A DNA stretch of 64,000 nucleotides from Amycolatopsis sp. NBC_01488 (GCF_036227105.1 NZ_CP109434.1:997001-1061000); one strand, 5' to 3'. Positions 50,067 through 58,829 are shown, counted from the first letter of the stretch. Program-made: numbers and translations. The notes: generated from the sequence alone by a model not told the origin.

Positions 50067-50072
50067 TGTGTA

Positions 50073-50600
50073 TCAGTTCCCTTCCGCGATACCCGAGTAG
50101 TCGGGATCGGGTTCGTCAGAGTTCCCGCGACCCCGCGCGAGCCAGCCGTCGAGCGACAGCAGCGTGCGCGGGCGCACCAGCAGCCACGCGGCCAGCAGCG
50201 CGAACCCGGTGTCGCGGAGGATCTCCTGCGGGTACTCGGTCTGCCCCGCCGCCACCTGGCCGCCGCCGCCGAAGCACCCGCAGTCGATGCTCAGCCCGCG
50301 CGCCCACGACTGGGCGATCCCGGCGACGAGCACGGCGAGCAGCACCAGCGCGACACCGGCGACCCAGCGGGTCGCCAGGCCGGCGAGCAGGAACAACCCG
50401 AGCACGAGTTCGACGAGCGGCAGCGCGATGGCCACCACGTTGGCGAGTGCGCCGGGCAGCACGTCGTACGCCTTGACGGCGATCAGCGTCTGCCCGGGAT
50501 CCGCCAGCTTCAGCGCACCCGAAACGAGCCAGACGGCCGCGAGCCCGATCCGGGCGAGCGTGCCGACGGCGTCCAGTACGGGTTGGGACGGTCGCACCAC
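50073..50600 (-). CDS. MauE/DoxX-like quinone-linked membrane protein
   Basis: 175 residues with four transmembrane helices. DCGCFGGGG in the loop after helix 3 is the conserved Cys-containing element of the MauE/DoxX family thought to interact with a disulfide partner. It is cotranscribed with the DsbA-like gene and probably serves to reoxidise it. GTG start, with a leaderless-type TAGCCT 6 nt upstream on the minus strand. Confidence 0.88.
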   Translation of the reverse strand: MVRPSQPVLDAVGTLARIGLAAVWLVSGALKLADPGQTLIAVKAYDVLPGALANVVAIALPLVELVLGLFLLAGLATRWVAGVALVLLAVLVAGIAQSWARGLSIDCGCFGGGGQVAAGQTEYPQEILRDTGFALLAAWLLVRPRTLLSLDGWLARGRGNSDEPDPDYSGIAEGN

Positions 50601-50667
50601 GCACTTAGGCTAACGGGAGGACCTGAGAACCACGTGAGGGCAGGGCAGCGGCGGAGGGAGCGGCTGG

Positions 50668-51498
50668 ATGCGGTGGCGCACGCTCCTCGGCTCGGCGTTG
50701 CTGCTGGTCACGGTGGCCGCGTGCGGGCCGGGCAAGGTCTCGCCGACCGACTCGGTGGTGACCCGCGCCAGTGCCACGGATCACCTGACCATCGGCATCC
50801 GGTTCGACGCGCCCGGGCTTTCGGAGCGCACCCTCGACGGCCGGTTCGTCGGGTTCGACGTCGACGTCGCGACTTTCGTCGCATCGGAACTGGGGGTCGC
50901 CGCGAAGGACATCACCTGGCGCGAGACGACGTCCGCGACGCGCGAGACGGACCTCACCTCCGGCGCGGTCGACCTGGTGGTCGCGACCTACTCGATCACC
51001 GACAAGCGCAAGCAGGTCGTGTCGTTCGCCGGGCCGTACTTCACCACCGGACAGGACCTGCTGGTGCGGCGCACGTCACCGGACATCACCGGTCCGGAGA
51101 CGCTCAACGGGCGGCGGCTGTGCTCGGTCACCGGCTCGACGCCCGCGCAGCAGGTCAAGGACAAGTTCGCGCAGGCCGTGCAGCTGGTCGAGTACCCGCG
51201 GTACCCGGACTGCGTGACGGCGCTGCTGGCCGGCCAGATCGACGCGATGACCACCGATGGGGTGATCCTCGCGGGCTACGTCACCCGTGACCCCGAGCTG
51301 CTGAAGGTCGTCGGGAAGCCGTTCTCGAAGGAGAACTACGGCGTCGGCCTGCGCAAGGGGGACACCCAGGGCGTGCACGCGGTCGACGACGCGATCCGCA
51401 AGATGATCTCCTCCGGCGAATGGCTGCGGTCGCTCAACGCGAACATCGGGCCGTCCGGCTACCAGCTGCCCGCCCCACCCGAGGTCACCGAGCAGTGA
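50668..51498 (+). CDS. Amino-acid-type ABC substrate-binding lipoprotein
   Basis: 276 residues, family 3 solute-binding protein (GlnH-like). Lipobox LVTVAAC near residue 19. LTIGIRFDAPGL, DGRFVGFDVDVATFVASELG and TEYPRYPD-type segments (VEYPRYPDCVTALLAGQID) follow. No permease or ATPase neighbours are seen. The last four bases form the start of hrpB (GTGA), an unusual coupling of a binding protein to a helicase. Confidence 0.9.
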   Translation: MRWRTLLGSALLLVTVAACGPGKVSPTDSVVTRASATDHLTIGIRFDAPGLSERTLDGRFVGFDVDVATFVASELGVAAKDITWRETTSATRETDLTSGAVDLVVATYSITDKRKQVVSFAGPYFTTGQDLLVRRTSPDITGPETLNGRRLCSVTGSTPAQQVKDKFAQAVQLVEYPRYPDCVTALLAGQIDAMTTDGVILAGYVTRDPELLKVVGKPFSKENYGVGLRKGDTQGVHAVDDAIRKMISSGEWLRSLNANIGPSGYQLPAPPEVTEQ

Positions 51499-53876
51499 AG
51501 CTACCCGACCTGCCTGTTCGAGCGGTCCTGCCCGAGCTTCTTTCGGCCTTGGCCGCGCACGGCACCGCGGTGCTCGTCGCGCCGCCCGGGACCGGGAAGA
51601 CGACGCTGGTGCCGCTGGCGCTGGCTTCTTCCGGTGGCCGGGTCGTGGTCGCCGAGCCGCGGCGCCTGGCCGCGCGGGCCGCGGCGGCGCGGATGGCCGG
51701 GATCCTGGGCGAGCCGGTCGGCGAGACGGTGGGCTACGCCGTGCGCGGCGACCGGAAGGTGTCGGCGCGGACCCGGATCGAGGTCGTGACGTCGGGGCTG
51801 CTGGTGCGGCGCGTGCAGGGCGACCCCGAGCTGCCCGGCGTGTCGACGGTCCTGCTCGACGAGTGCCACGAGCGCCACCTCGACGCGGACCTGCTGCTGG
51901 CGCTGCTGCTCGACGTCCGCGCGGGCCTGCGCGACGACCTGCGGCTGCTGGCGACGTCCGCGACGGTGGCCGCCGGGCGGCTCGCCACGCTCCTGGGCGA
52001 CGCCCCGGTGATCACGGCCACGGCCCCGGCGTATCCCGTTTCCTTTTCGTACGTCCCACCCGCGCGCGGTGAGCGGATCGAGGCCTGTGTCGCGCGGGCC
52101 GTGCGAACGGCACTGTCCTCAGGGGACGGTGACGTGCTCGCCTTCCTGCCCGGCGCGGGCGAGATCGCGCGGACGTCCGGGATGCTGGCTCTGTCCGAAT
52201 CGGCCGCGGTGGACGTGCTGCCGTTGCACGGGCGGCTGTCGGCGGCCCACCAGGACGACGCGCTGCGGCCGCGCGACCGGCGGCGGGTCGTGCTCGCGAC
52301 GGCCGTGGCGGAGTCGAGCCTGACGGTGCCGGGCGTGCGGGCGGTCGTCGACTCGGGGCTGGCGCGGGTGCCGCGGGTCGACCACCGGCGTGGCCTACCG
52401 GGCCTGGCCACGGTGCGCGTTTCGGCGGCGGTGGCCACGCAGCGCTCCGGGCGCGCCGGCCGCGAGGGGCCCGGGCGGGCGTACCGCTGCTGGGCCGAGA
52501 ACGAACAGTCCTTGCTCCCGGCGTACCCCGAGCCGGAGATCCGGACGGCCGAGCTGGCGCGGCTGGCGCTGGAGCTGGCGTGCTGGTCGACGCCCGACGG
52601 GAGCGGGCTGGCCTGGTGGGACCCGCCGGGCGAGGGCGCGCTGGCGGCGGGGCGCGCGTTGCTGGCCGCCTTGGGCGCGACGTCGGACGGCGAGGTCACC
52701 GCGCGCGGGCGGCGGATGGCCGAGCTGGGGCTGCACCCCCGGCTGGCGCGAGCGTTGCTGGACGGCGCTTCGGAGGTCGGCGCGCGGAACGCGGCCGAGG
52801 TGGTGGCGCTGCTGGACGCGGGCGCGACGCTGACGGACGTGCACGCGGAGCTGCGGAGGCTGCGCGGCGCCTCCGACGAACCCGCACGCCGCTGGAAGCG
52901 CGAGGTACAACGCCTCTCGAAGCTCGTGACCGGCGACGGGAAGCCCGATGCCGCGTTCGTCGTCGCGCTCGCGCACCCCGAACGGCTCGCGCGGCGGCGT
53001 CCCGGCGGTGCGCCCGTCTACCTCATGGCCGGCGGCACCGCGGCCGAACTCCCGCCCGGCAGCGGCCTCGACGCCGAGTGGCTCGCCGTCGCCGAAGCGA
53101 CCCGGGACCCCGGCCGCGTCCACGGCACCATCCGGCTCGCCGCGGCCGCCGACGAGCAGCTCGCCACCCGCGTCGGCCCGGTGTCCGAAGTGGACGAGAT
53201 CACCTGGGACGGCGACGTCGTCGCCCGCCGCGTCCGCAAGCTCGGCGCGATCGTCCTCGGCGAGAAACCCCTGCGGAACCCGGACGTCCACGACGCCCTC
53301 GTCACCGGCCTCCGCGAGAACGGCCTCGGCCTCCTGAAGTGGAGCCAGGACGCGACCCGGCTGCGCGAGCGGATGGCCTTCCTGCACCGGGTCCTCGGCG
53401 AGCCGTGGCCCGCGGTGGACGACGTCACCCTCCTGTCCGATGTGGACAGATGGCTCGATCTGTCCGGCGCGCGCCGGAAAGCCGACCTCGCCACCATCAA
53501 CGCGGGCACCGCGCTGAAAGCCCTCCTGCCGTGGCCGGAAGCGGCCAAACTGGACGAACTCGCGCCGGATCGGCTCGAGGTCCCGAGCGGTTCGCACATC
53601 CGCGTCGACTACCACGGCGACCAGCCGGTGCTCGCCGTCAAGCTGCAGGAGACGTTCGGCTGGACCGAAACGCCCACCCTCGCCGGCGTCCCGGTCGTCC
53701 TGCACCTGCTCTCCCCCGCGGTGCGCCCGGCGGCGATCACGGGTGACCTGAAGTCCTTCTGGACCACCGGTTACCCGTCGGTGCGCGCGGACCTGCGCGG
53801 CCGCTACCCGAAGCACCCCTGGCCCGAGGACCCGGCCGGCGCCGTGCCGACCCGGCACCCGCGCCGCCGCACCTGA
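51495..53876 (+). CDS. hrpB: ATP-dependent helicase HrpB
   Basis: 793 residues of DEAH-box/HrpB type. Walker A APPGTGKTT near residue 32, DEAH-type motif II as DECH in LLDECHERH, motif III LATSATV, and motif VI QRSGRAGREGPGRAYR. C-terminal HrpB-specific domain from about residue 470 (AAVRKL-like segment VRKLGAIVLGEKPLRNP and KAVLPW-like LKALLPWPEA). HrpB homologues are RNA/DNA helicases of unclear duty. The start GTG overlaps the preceding stop. Confidence 0.93.
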   Translation: MKLPDLPVRAVLPELLSALAAHGTAVLVAPPGTGKTTLVPLALASSGGRVVVAEPRRLAARAAAARMAGILGEPVGETVGYAVRGDRKVSARTRIEVVTSGLLVRRVQGDPELPGVSTVLLDECHERHLDADLLLALLLDVRAGLRDDLRLLATSATVAAGRLATLLGDAPVITATAPAYPVSFSYVPPARGERIEACVARAVRTALSSGDGDVLAFLPGAGEIARTSGMLALSESAAVDVLPLHGRLSAAHQDDALRPRDRRRVVLATAVAESSLTVPGVRAVVDSGLARVPRVDHRRGLPGLATVRVSAAVATQRSGRAGREGPGRAYRCWAENEQSLLPAYPEPEIRTAELARLALELACWSTPDGSGLAWWDPPGEGALAAGRALLAALGATSDGEVTARGRRMAELGLHPRLARALLDGASEVGARNAAEVVALLDAGATLTDVHAELRRLRGASDEPARRWKREVQRLSKLVTGDGKPDAAFVVALAHPERLARRRPGGAPVYLMAGGTAAELPPGSGLDAEWLAVAEATRDPGRVHGTIRLAAAADEQLATRVGPVSEVDEITWDGDVVARRVRKLGAIVLGEKPLRNPDVHDALVTGLRENGLGLLKWSQDATRLRERMAFLHRVLGEPWPAVDDVTLLSDVDRWLDLSGARRKADLATINAGTALKALLPWPEAAKLDELAPDRLEVPSGSHIRVDYHGDQPVLAVKLQETFGWTETPTLAGVPVVLHLLSPAVRPAAITGDLKSFWTTGYPSVRADLRGRYPKHPWPEDPAGAVPTRHPRRRT

Positions 53877-53884
53877 CGAAAGTC
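53874..53884. promoter_or_regulatory. Motif shared with the histidine-kinase promoter
   Basis: TGACGAAAGTC, overlapping the hrpB stop and 87 bp before the ABC ATPase start. TGCCGAAAGTC, 10 of 11 identical, lies before the kinase gene at 58113-58123. Possible response-regulator binding site. Confidence 0.35.
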
Positions 53885-53890
53885 GGGGGC

Positions 53891-53902
53891 CGGTCGCGAC
53901 CG
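53891..53902. repeat. Short palindrome after hrpB
   Basis: CGGTCGCGACCG, perfect 12-bp palindrome 15 nt after the hrpB stop, within a larger imperfect GC hairpin. Could act as terminator. Confidence 0.4.
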
Positions 53903-53970
53903 CCGGCCGATGCCCGCACTGCCCCCGAAGCCCGAGACTTCCGGTACAGGCGAACCACCGGGAGGAATTC

Positions 53971-54885
53971 GTGATCACCCTCAGGGGACTGACCAAGCGC
54001 TACGGAGAGAAGACCGTCGTCGACGCGCTGACCTGCGACGTCGCGCCGGGGCAGGTGACCGGCTTCCTCGGCCCCAACGGCGCCGGGAAGTCGACGACCA
54101 TGCGGATGACCGTCGGGCTCGACCACCCGCAGGCGGGTGAAGTGCTCGTGGGCGGCCGGCGCTACGCCGAGCTGCGGCACCCGCTGCGCGAGGTCGGCGC
54201 GCTGCTCGACGCCAAGGCGCTGCACCCCGGCCGCAGCGCCGGGAAGCACCTCACGGCCATGGCGCGCAGCAACGGGATCGCGACCAGCCGCGTCGAAGAA
54301 GTCCTGGCCACCGTCGGGCTTTCCGACGTCGCGGGCAAGCGGGCCGGGCAGTTCTCGCTCGGCATGGGCCAGCGGCTCGGCATCGCCGGCGCGCTGCTCG
54401 GCGACCCGGGCGTCCTGATGTTCGACGAGCCGGTCAACGGCCTCGACCCGGACGGCGTCCGCTGGGTCCGGCAGCTGATGCGCTCGCTGGCCGCCGAGGG
54501 GCGGACGGTGTTCGTGTCCAGCCACCTGATGAGCGAAATGCAGCTGACCGCCGACCACCTGATCGTGATCGGCAAGGGCAAGCTGCTGGCCGACGCGCCG
54601 GTCGCGGAGTTCATCGCGGGCAACTCCCGCACGACGGTCTCGGTGCGCGTCCCGGCCGAGGCCGACCGCTTGAAGCTCGACTCGCGATTGCGGGCCGAAG
54701 GCGGGTCGGCGCACCCGGGTGAGCCGGGCGAGCTGGTGGTCGACGGCCTCGACGTCACCCGCGTCGGCGATCTGGTGCACGAACTGGGGATCCGCGTGCA
54801 CGGCCTCGCCGAGCGGACGGCGTCGCTCGAGCAGGCGTACCTGGAACTGACCGCTTCTTCGGTGGAATACGGGGTGTCGGCATGA
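53971..54885 (+). CDS. ABC-2 exporter ATP-binding protein
   Basis: 304 residues. Walker A FLGPNGAGKST near residue 34, signature FSLGMGQRLGIAGALLG, Walker B VLMFDEPVNGLDP, H-loop VFVSSHLMSEM. The BcrA/DrrA-like C-terminal extension is present. GGGAGGAATTC precedes the GTG start. With the permease overlapping by 4 nt it forms a small drug- or lipid-exporting pump of unknown cargo. Confidence 0.92.
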   Translation: MITLRGLTKRYGEKTVVDALTCDVAPGQVTGFLGPNGAGKSTTMRMTVGLDHPQAGEVLVGGRRYAELRHPLREVGALLDAKALHPGRSAGKHLTAMARSNGIATSRVEEVLATVGLSDVAGKRAGQFSLGMGQRLGIAGALLGDPGVLMFDEPVNGLDPDGVRWVRQLMRSLAAEGRTVFVSSHLMSEMQLTADHLIVIGKGKLLADAPVAEFIAGNSRTTVSVRVPAEADRLKLDSRLRAEGGSAHPGEPGELVVDGLDVTRVGDLVHELGIRVHGLAERTASLEQAYLELTASSVEYGVSA

Positions 54886-55664
54886 CTTCGGTGGAGGTGC
54901 GCGGCGGCGGCCTGCCGGGCGCGGTGGCGGCGGAGTGGACGAAGTTCTGGTCGGTCCGGGCGACGTGGTGGTGCCTGATCGCGGGAACGGCCCTGATGCT
55001 GGGCTACAGCACGCTGTCCGGGATCGCCCAGCACTTCGACGAAGACCCGCAGTCGGCGAACACGATCGCCCTCGGCGGCGGCTTCTACCTGGCGCAGTTC
55101 GCGGTGATCGCGCTCGCGACGCTGTTCGTCACGAGCGAGTACGCCGGCGGCGGCATCCGGTCGACGCTGCTGTGGACCCCGGTCCGCCCCCGCGTGGTCC
55201 TGGCGAAGGCGGCGGTGCTCCTGCCGGTGCTCATCGCGTACGGGGTGGCCCTTCCCTGCGCGGGCATGGCACTGGCCGCGGCGGTGAAGAACGGCCACGG
55301 CTTCCCGACGACGCTCGAAGGTGCCTTCACGACGGCGTCCGGCATGGGCGGGTACTTCGCGCTGCTGGGCCTGCTGTGCACGGGGATCGGCTGGGCCCTG
55401 CGCAGCGCGGCCGGGACGCTGGTGACGGTGATCGTCGTGCTGGTGCCGCTACCGCTGATCGTGGCGTCGCTCGGGCTGCCGGACCTGGTGCCGTACTTCC
55501 CGGGGATCGCGGGGGTGAACGCGATGGTCGAGGCCGGGCAGCCGAACCCGATCACGATGGCACCGGCGCCGTACGCACCTTGGGTGGGGCTGCTGATCTG
55601 CGCGGCTTGGGCAGTCGCGGCGCTGCTGACGGGCACGGCGGTGGTGCGCCGCCGCGACGCCTGA
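54882..55664 (+). CDS. ABC-2 exporter permease
   Basis: 260 residues, six transmembrane helices. LAQFAVIALATLFVTSEYAGGGIRSTLL is the ABC-2 core. Partner of the upstream ATPase. The last codons (RRRDA) and stop are repeated as a 17-bp copy 92 bp downstream. Confidence 0.88.
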   Translation: MTSVEVRGGGLPGAVAAEWTKFWSVRATWWCLIAGTALMLGYSTLSGIAQHFDEDPQSANTIALGGGFYLAQFAVIALATLFVTSEYAGGGIRSTLLWTPVRPRVVLAKAAVLLPVLIAYGVALPCAGMALAAAVKNGHGFPTTLEGAFTTASGMGGYFALLGLLCTGIGWALRSAAGTLVTVIVVLVPLPLIVASLGLPDLVPYFPGIAGVNAMVEAGQPNPITMAPAPYAPWVGLLICAAWAVAALLTGTAVVRRRDA

Positions 55665-55805
55665 CGCTGGGCGGCCTGGGCATTCCCGGCCGGGGGCGTC
55701 TCGGCCACCGAGGCGCCCCCGGCCGGGCACGGCGGCTCCGCAGCCGCGACGCCTGACGCCGGCCCGCACTCGGCGCTCCCGACCGGACCTCTCGGTCACC
55801 AAGGC
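55651..55805. repeat. Imperfect tandem duplication of permease tail/terminator
   Basis: The 17-mer GCCGCGACGCCTGACGC occurs at 55651-55667 (permease stop region) and 55743-55759. TCTCGGCCACCGAGGC at 55699-55714 reappears as TCTCGGTCACCAAGGC at 55790-55805, offset 91. This suggests one duplicated segment of about 90 bp that has since diverged. Confidence 0.55.
55685..55727. terminator. Strong GC hairpin between converging genes
   Basis: Two 20-nt arms (from CCCGGCCGGGGGCG at 55685 to CGCCCCCGGCCGGG ending 55727) around loop CCA, with one G-T wobble. No T tract. Ends the ABC exporter transcript, and probably the opposite response-regulator transcript too. Confidence 0.85.
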
Positions 55806-55856
55806 ATTCCCGGCCCGTCCTCCCGGCGCGGGTGACCGTCCGCGTCGGCAAGGAGA

Positions 55857-56531
55857 TCACGGGGTGGCGGCCTCCGCGTCTCCCCCGGCCAGTCCCGCCT
55901 CGTACGCCGTGATCGCCGCCTGCACCCGGTTCTTCGCCCCGAGCCGGGTCAGGATCGTGCTCACGTGGGCCTTCACCGTGCCTTCGACGACGAACATCTT
56001 CGCCGCGATGTCCGCATTGGACAGTCCGGCTCCCACCAGTGTCAGCACTTCCCGCTCGCGCGGCGTCAGCACCGCGACCTTCTCCCGCGCCGCCGCGGCC
56101 CGGGCCAGCCGGCCGCCGGACAGCCGCGCGATCACCCGCTGCGCCACCTTCGGCGAGAGGAACGCGGCCCCGTCGGCGACGGCGTGGATGCCGGCCAGCA
56201 GCTCACGCGGATCGCCGGACTTCAGCAGGAACCCGCCCGCGCCGAGCCCCAGCGCACGCTCGATGTACTCGTCCTCGCCGAACGTGGTCAGCATGATGAC
56301 CCCGGTCGACGGCAGCAGCCGCCGGATCTCGGCCGCCGCGCCCAGCCCGTCCAGCCCGGGCATCCGGATGTCCAGCAGGACGACGTCCGGGCGGGTGGCG
56401 AGCGCCTGCGCGACGGCCGAACGCCCGTCCCCGGCCTCGGCGACGACCTCGATCCCCGGGTCCGCGCCGAGGATCGCCGCCACCCCCGCCCGCATCAGCG
56501 CCTCGTCGTCGGCCAGCACGACCCTGATCAC
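55857..56531 (-). CDS. LuxR/NarL-family response regulator
   Basis: 224 residues. Receiver domain with acidic pair LADDEALMRAG and phospho-Asp in VVLLDIRMPGLDG (about residue 53), Thr/Ser in MLTTFGE and Lys in LLKSGDPREL. LuxR helix-turn-helix near 155-215: LTPREREVLTLVGAGLSNAD and VEGTVKAHVSTILTRLG. GTG at 56531 overlaps the kinase stop. Likely controls the adjacent ABC-2 exporter or the kinase gene. Confidence 0.93.
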   Translation of the reverse strand: MIRVVLADDEALMRAGVAAILGADPGIEVVAEAGDGRSAVAQALATRPDVVLLDIRMPGLDGLGAAAEIRRLLPSTGVIMLTTFGEDEYIERALGLGAGGFLLKSGDPRELLAGIHAVADGAAFLSPKVAQRVIARLSGGRLARAAAAREKVAVLTPREREVLTLVGAGLSNADIAAKMFVVEGTVKAHVSTILTRLGAKNRVQAAITAYEAGLAGGDAEAATP

Positions 56532-58075
56532 GATCCCCCCTCGGCGAACCAGTCCTTGGAAACCAGCTTCCCGTCGGTGAAGCACAGCCGGTAAGCGGCG
56601 TAGTCGTTGTCGAGCCACGATCTCCCGGCGCCGTAGTACTCGCACACCGCGCCGGGCACCGAAGGCGGCTCCCCCCGTACCGGACGCGCGGCACGCTGGC
56701 GTTCCGGCAGGGCCAGCTCCGCCCGCGACTGCCCGAGCCGCATCCGGTCGTAGGCCGGGCCGGGCAGCTCCGAAGTGTTCCACTGGTAGAGGAACGCGAT
56801 CCCGCCGATCGCGAGGACCAGCCCGAACAGCGCGAGCGGCACGGCGACCGCCAGGATCAGGCTGCGCCGGACGTCACGGCGGGCCAGCTCCAGCGCCCGA
56901 GCCGACGTCGAGTCTTCGACGGGCTCCTCGGTCTCCTCGACCGGCGCGGCGTCGTGCGGCAGCGTCGCGGTGACGGCGAACCCGCCGTCGCGCGGGCCGG
57001 TCCGCAGCGTCCCGCCGACGAGCCGGACGCGCTCGCGCAGGCCGATCAACCCGACCTGCCCGGACGCGGCGCCCGGCAGCGGCCCGGCGGGTGGCGGCGC
57101 GTTCACGACGCTCGCGCGAGTCTCCGAGCCGGTACTCGCCACGCGCACGGTCACCGCGGCGCCCGGCGCGTGCTTCGCGACGTTCGTCAGGGCTTCCTGC
57201 ACCACGCGGTAAGCGGCGCGCGCGACCATCGGCGGCGCCGCCAAACTGTCCACTGTGGAGTCGATGAGCAAGCCGGACGCCCTGGCCCGCGCGATCAGCT
57301 CGTCGAGGTCACCCCGCACCGGCTCGACCGGCGCCGCGTCCTCCCGCAGCACGCCGATGATCTCGCGCAGCCGCTCGGTCGCCGCCGCGGCACTCGTCCG
57401 CAGCTGCGTGGCCGCGTCGCGCTGGACGTCGTCGAGCCCGCCCGCGACCTCCAGGGCGGCGGCTCGGACCGCGATCAGGCTCAGCTCGTGGCCCAGCGAA
57501 TCGTGCATGTCGCCGGCGATCCGCGCACGCTCGCGCAGGCGGGCCTGCTCGGCGACCAGCCGCTGCCTGCTCTCCAGCTCTTCCGCGCGCTGCCAGCCGG
57601 TGCGGGCCAGCTCGCCGCGCACCCGGACGTACCGGCCGAGCAGCCACGGCGAGAGCCCGGCGAAGACGAGGATCGCCACCATCGTGACCCAGTCGCCGAG
57701 GCCGTCCGCCCCGACGGCCAGCGCGAGCGGCAGCCCCAGCACCGTGACGGCGAGCCCGATCAGGATCCCGGGACGGGCACGCGGCATCCGCAGCCCGGCC
57801 AGGTAGCTGATGGCCACCAGCACGAACACCACCCAGACGGGCATGCGGTCGCCGTACGGGAAGGGCACCGCGAGCGCCCCGGCCAGCGCGACGCCGAGCG
57901 AGACGACCGGGTACCGCCGGGCCGTCGCCACCGACCCGGCGACCACGGCGAGGCCGCCGGCCAGCTCCCAGTACGACCGCGTCTCGACCGTGCCGGCGGC
58001 CACGATGAACGCCAGGAACAGGCCGAGGGCGACGTCGAGCGCCACCCGCCACCTGCGCTTCGTCACCTCCCGCAC
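56528..58075 (-). CDS. NarL-type histidine kinase with unusual C-terminal membrane segment
   Basis: 515 residues from the GTG at 58075. N-terminal five to six membrane helices, then HisKA_3 (AGDMHDSLGHELSLIAVRA, phospho-His about residue 190) and HATPase (VVQEALTNVAKHAPG; GQVGLIGLRERVRLVGG). Beyond the normal end, residues from about 385 include a further helix (LILAVAVPLALFGLVLAIGG) and an 80-residue tail with RLGQSRAEL, CEYYGAG and YRLCFTDGKLVSKDW that looks like an SmpA/OmlA-type small domain. NarL-family kinases normally end with the ATPase domain. Coupled to the response regulator (4-nt overlap). Confidence 0.9.
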   Translation of the reverse strand: MREVTKRRWRVALDVALGLFLAFIVAAGTVETRSYWELAGGLAVVAGSVATARRYPVVSLGVALAGALAVPFPYGDRMPVWVVFVLVAISYLAGLRMPRARPGILIGLAVTVLGLPLALAVGADGLGDWVTMVAILVFAGLSPWLLGRYVRVRGELARTGWQRAEELESRQRLVAEQARLRERARIAGDMHDSLGHELSLIAVRAAALEVAGGLDDVQRDAATQLRTSAAAATERLREIIGVLREDAAPVEPVRGDLDELIARARASGLLIDSTVDSLAAPPMVARAAYRVVQEALTNVAKHAPGAAVTVRVASTGSETRASVVNAPPPAGPLPGAASGQVGLIGLRERVRLVGGTLRTGPRDGGFAVTATLPHDAAPVEETEEPVEDSTSARALELARRDVRRSLILAVAVPLALFGLVLAIGGIAFLYQWNTSELPGPAYDRMRLGQSRAELALPERQRAARPVRGEPPSVPGAVCEYYGAGRSWLDNDYAAYRLCFTDGKLVSKDWFAEGGS

Positions 58076-58082
58076 AGGACCG

Positions 58083-58088
58083 AAGCTA
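58083..58088 (-). promoter_or_regulatory. Leaderless-type -10 box of kinase gene
   Basis: TAGCTT on the minus strand, 7 nt before the GTG start at 58075. Confidence 0.4.
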
Positions 58089-58112
58089 CAACCCGTGACG
58101 GCGGCCGACCAC

Positions 58113-58123
58113 TGCCGAAAGTC
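58113..58123. promoter_or_regulatory. Motif shared with ABC-exporter promoter
   Basis: TGCCGAAAGTC about 38 bp upstream of the kinase start; matches TGACGAAAGTC at 53874-53884 at 10 of 11 bases. Confidence 0.35.
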
Positions 58124-58829
58124 AACCCTTGAGCGTGTCCAGGAAGGCCAGGGTCTGCGGCCACGACAGCGCGAACGCGTCGGCGTTGACGGCGCTGCCG
58201 TGCCGAGAGGAGTCGCTGAAGCCGTGTTCGGCGCCCGGGAAGTGCTGGGTGAACGTCGCGCCGCGCGGGCGGGACTGCAACGCCGCCTGCAGGCGCGCGA
58301 ACGTCTCGTGCGAGACGACGGCGTCGGCCTCCGGGTAGGCGACCAGCACCGGCGCGGTGATCCCGGTCGACAACGCGACCGCGTCGAGGTCGTGGTTCGG
58401 CGGCGCCGGGTCGCGGACCGTCGGGTGGTACGCGACGACGCCGGAAAGCCGCTGGTCACGGGCGGCGAGCAGGAGTGCGAAGCGGCCGCCGAGGCACCAG
58501 CCGATGACCCCCGCCGACGTGCAGCCGAGGTCGCCGAGCAGGTGGTCGAGCAACGCCGTCTGCTCCGCCAACGCGGCCTCGTCGCGCAGCTCGCCCAGCT
58601 TCGCGCCGAGGTCCTCGCGGGAGGTGTTGTCGGTGCTCGCGCCGTGGAAGACGTCCCAGGTCAGCGCCGTGATCCCGCGGCCGGCCAGCTCGTCGGCCCA
58701 GGCGCGCACCTGCTCGCCGATGCCGGTGACCATCGGCAGGAGCAGCATCCCGCGCTCGGAGCCGCCGGCCGGGCGGGCCAGGTAGGCGGAAAGGTCGCCG
58801 ACACGGACTGTGGACGTCTCGATGCTCAT
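58122..58829 (-). CDS. Dienelactone hydrolase family protein
   Basis: 235 residues, alpha/beta hydrolase with Cys nucleophile in GVIGWCLGGRFAL (Cys about residue 113). Asp is probably in YPEADAVV and His in GAEHGFSD. Family members hydrolyse dienelactone or related esters and lactones; the actual substrate is unknown. No signal peptide. ATG at 58829 lies 26 bp from the divergent small gene. Confidence 0.9.
   Translation of the reverse strand: MSIETSTVRVGDLSAYLARPAGGSERGMLLLPMVTGIGEQVRAWADELAGRGITALTWDVFHGASTDNTSREDLGAKLGELRDEAALAEQTALLDHLLGDLGCTSAGVIGWCLGGRFALLLAARDQRLSGVVAYHPTVRDPAPPNHDLDAVALSTGITAPVLVAYPEADAVVSHETFARLQAALQSRPRGATFTQHFPGAEHGFSDSSRHGSAVNADAFALSWPQTLAFLDTLKG

Noticed and set aside
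53891..53902. CGGTCGCGACCG as a strong terminator
   Set aside because: The palindrome is short and lacks a T tract; kept only as a low-confidence repeat.
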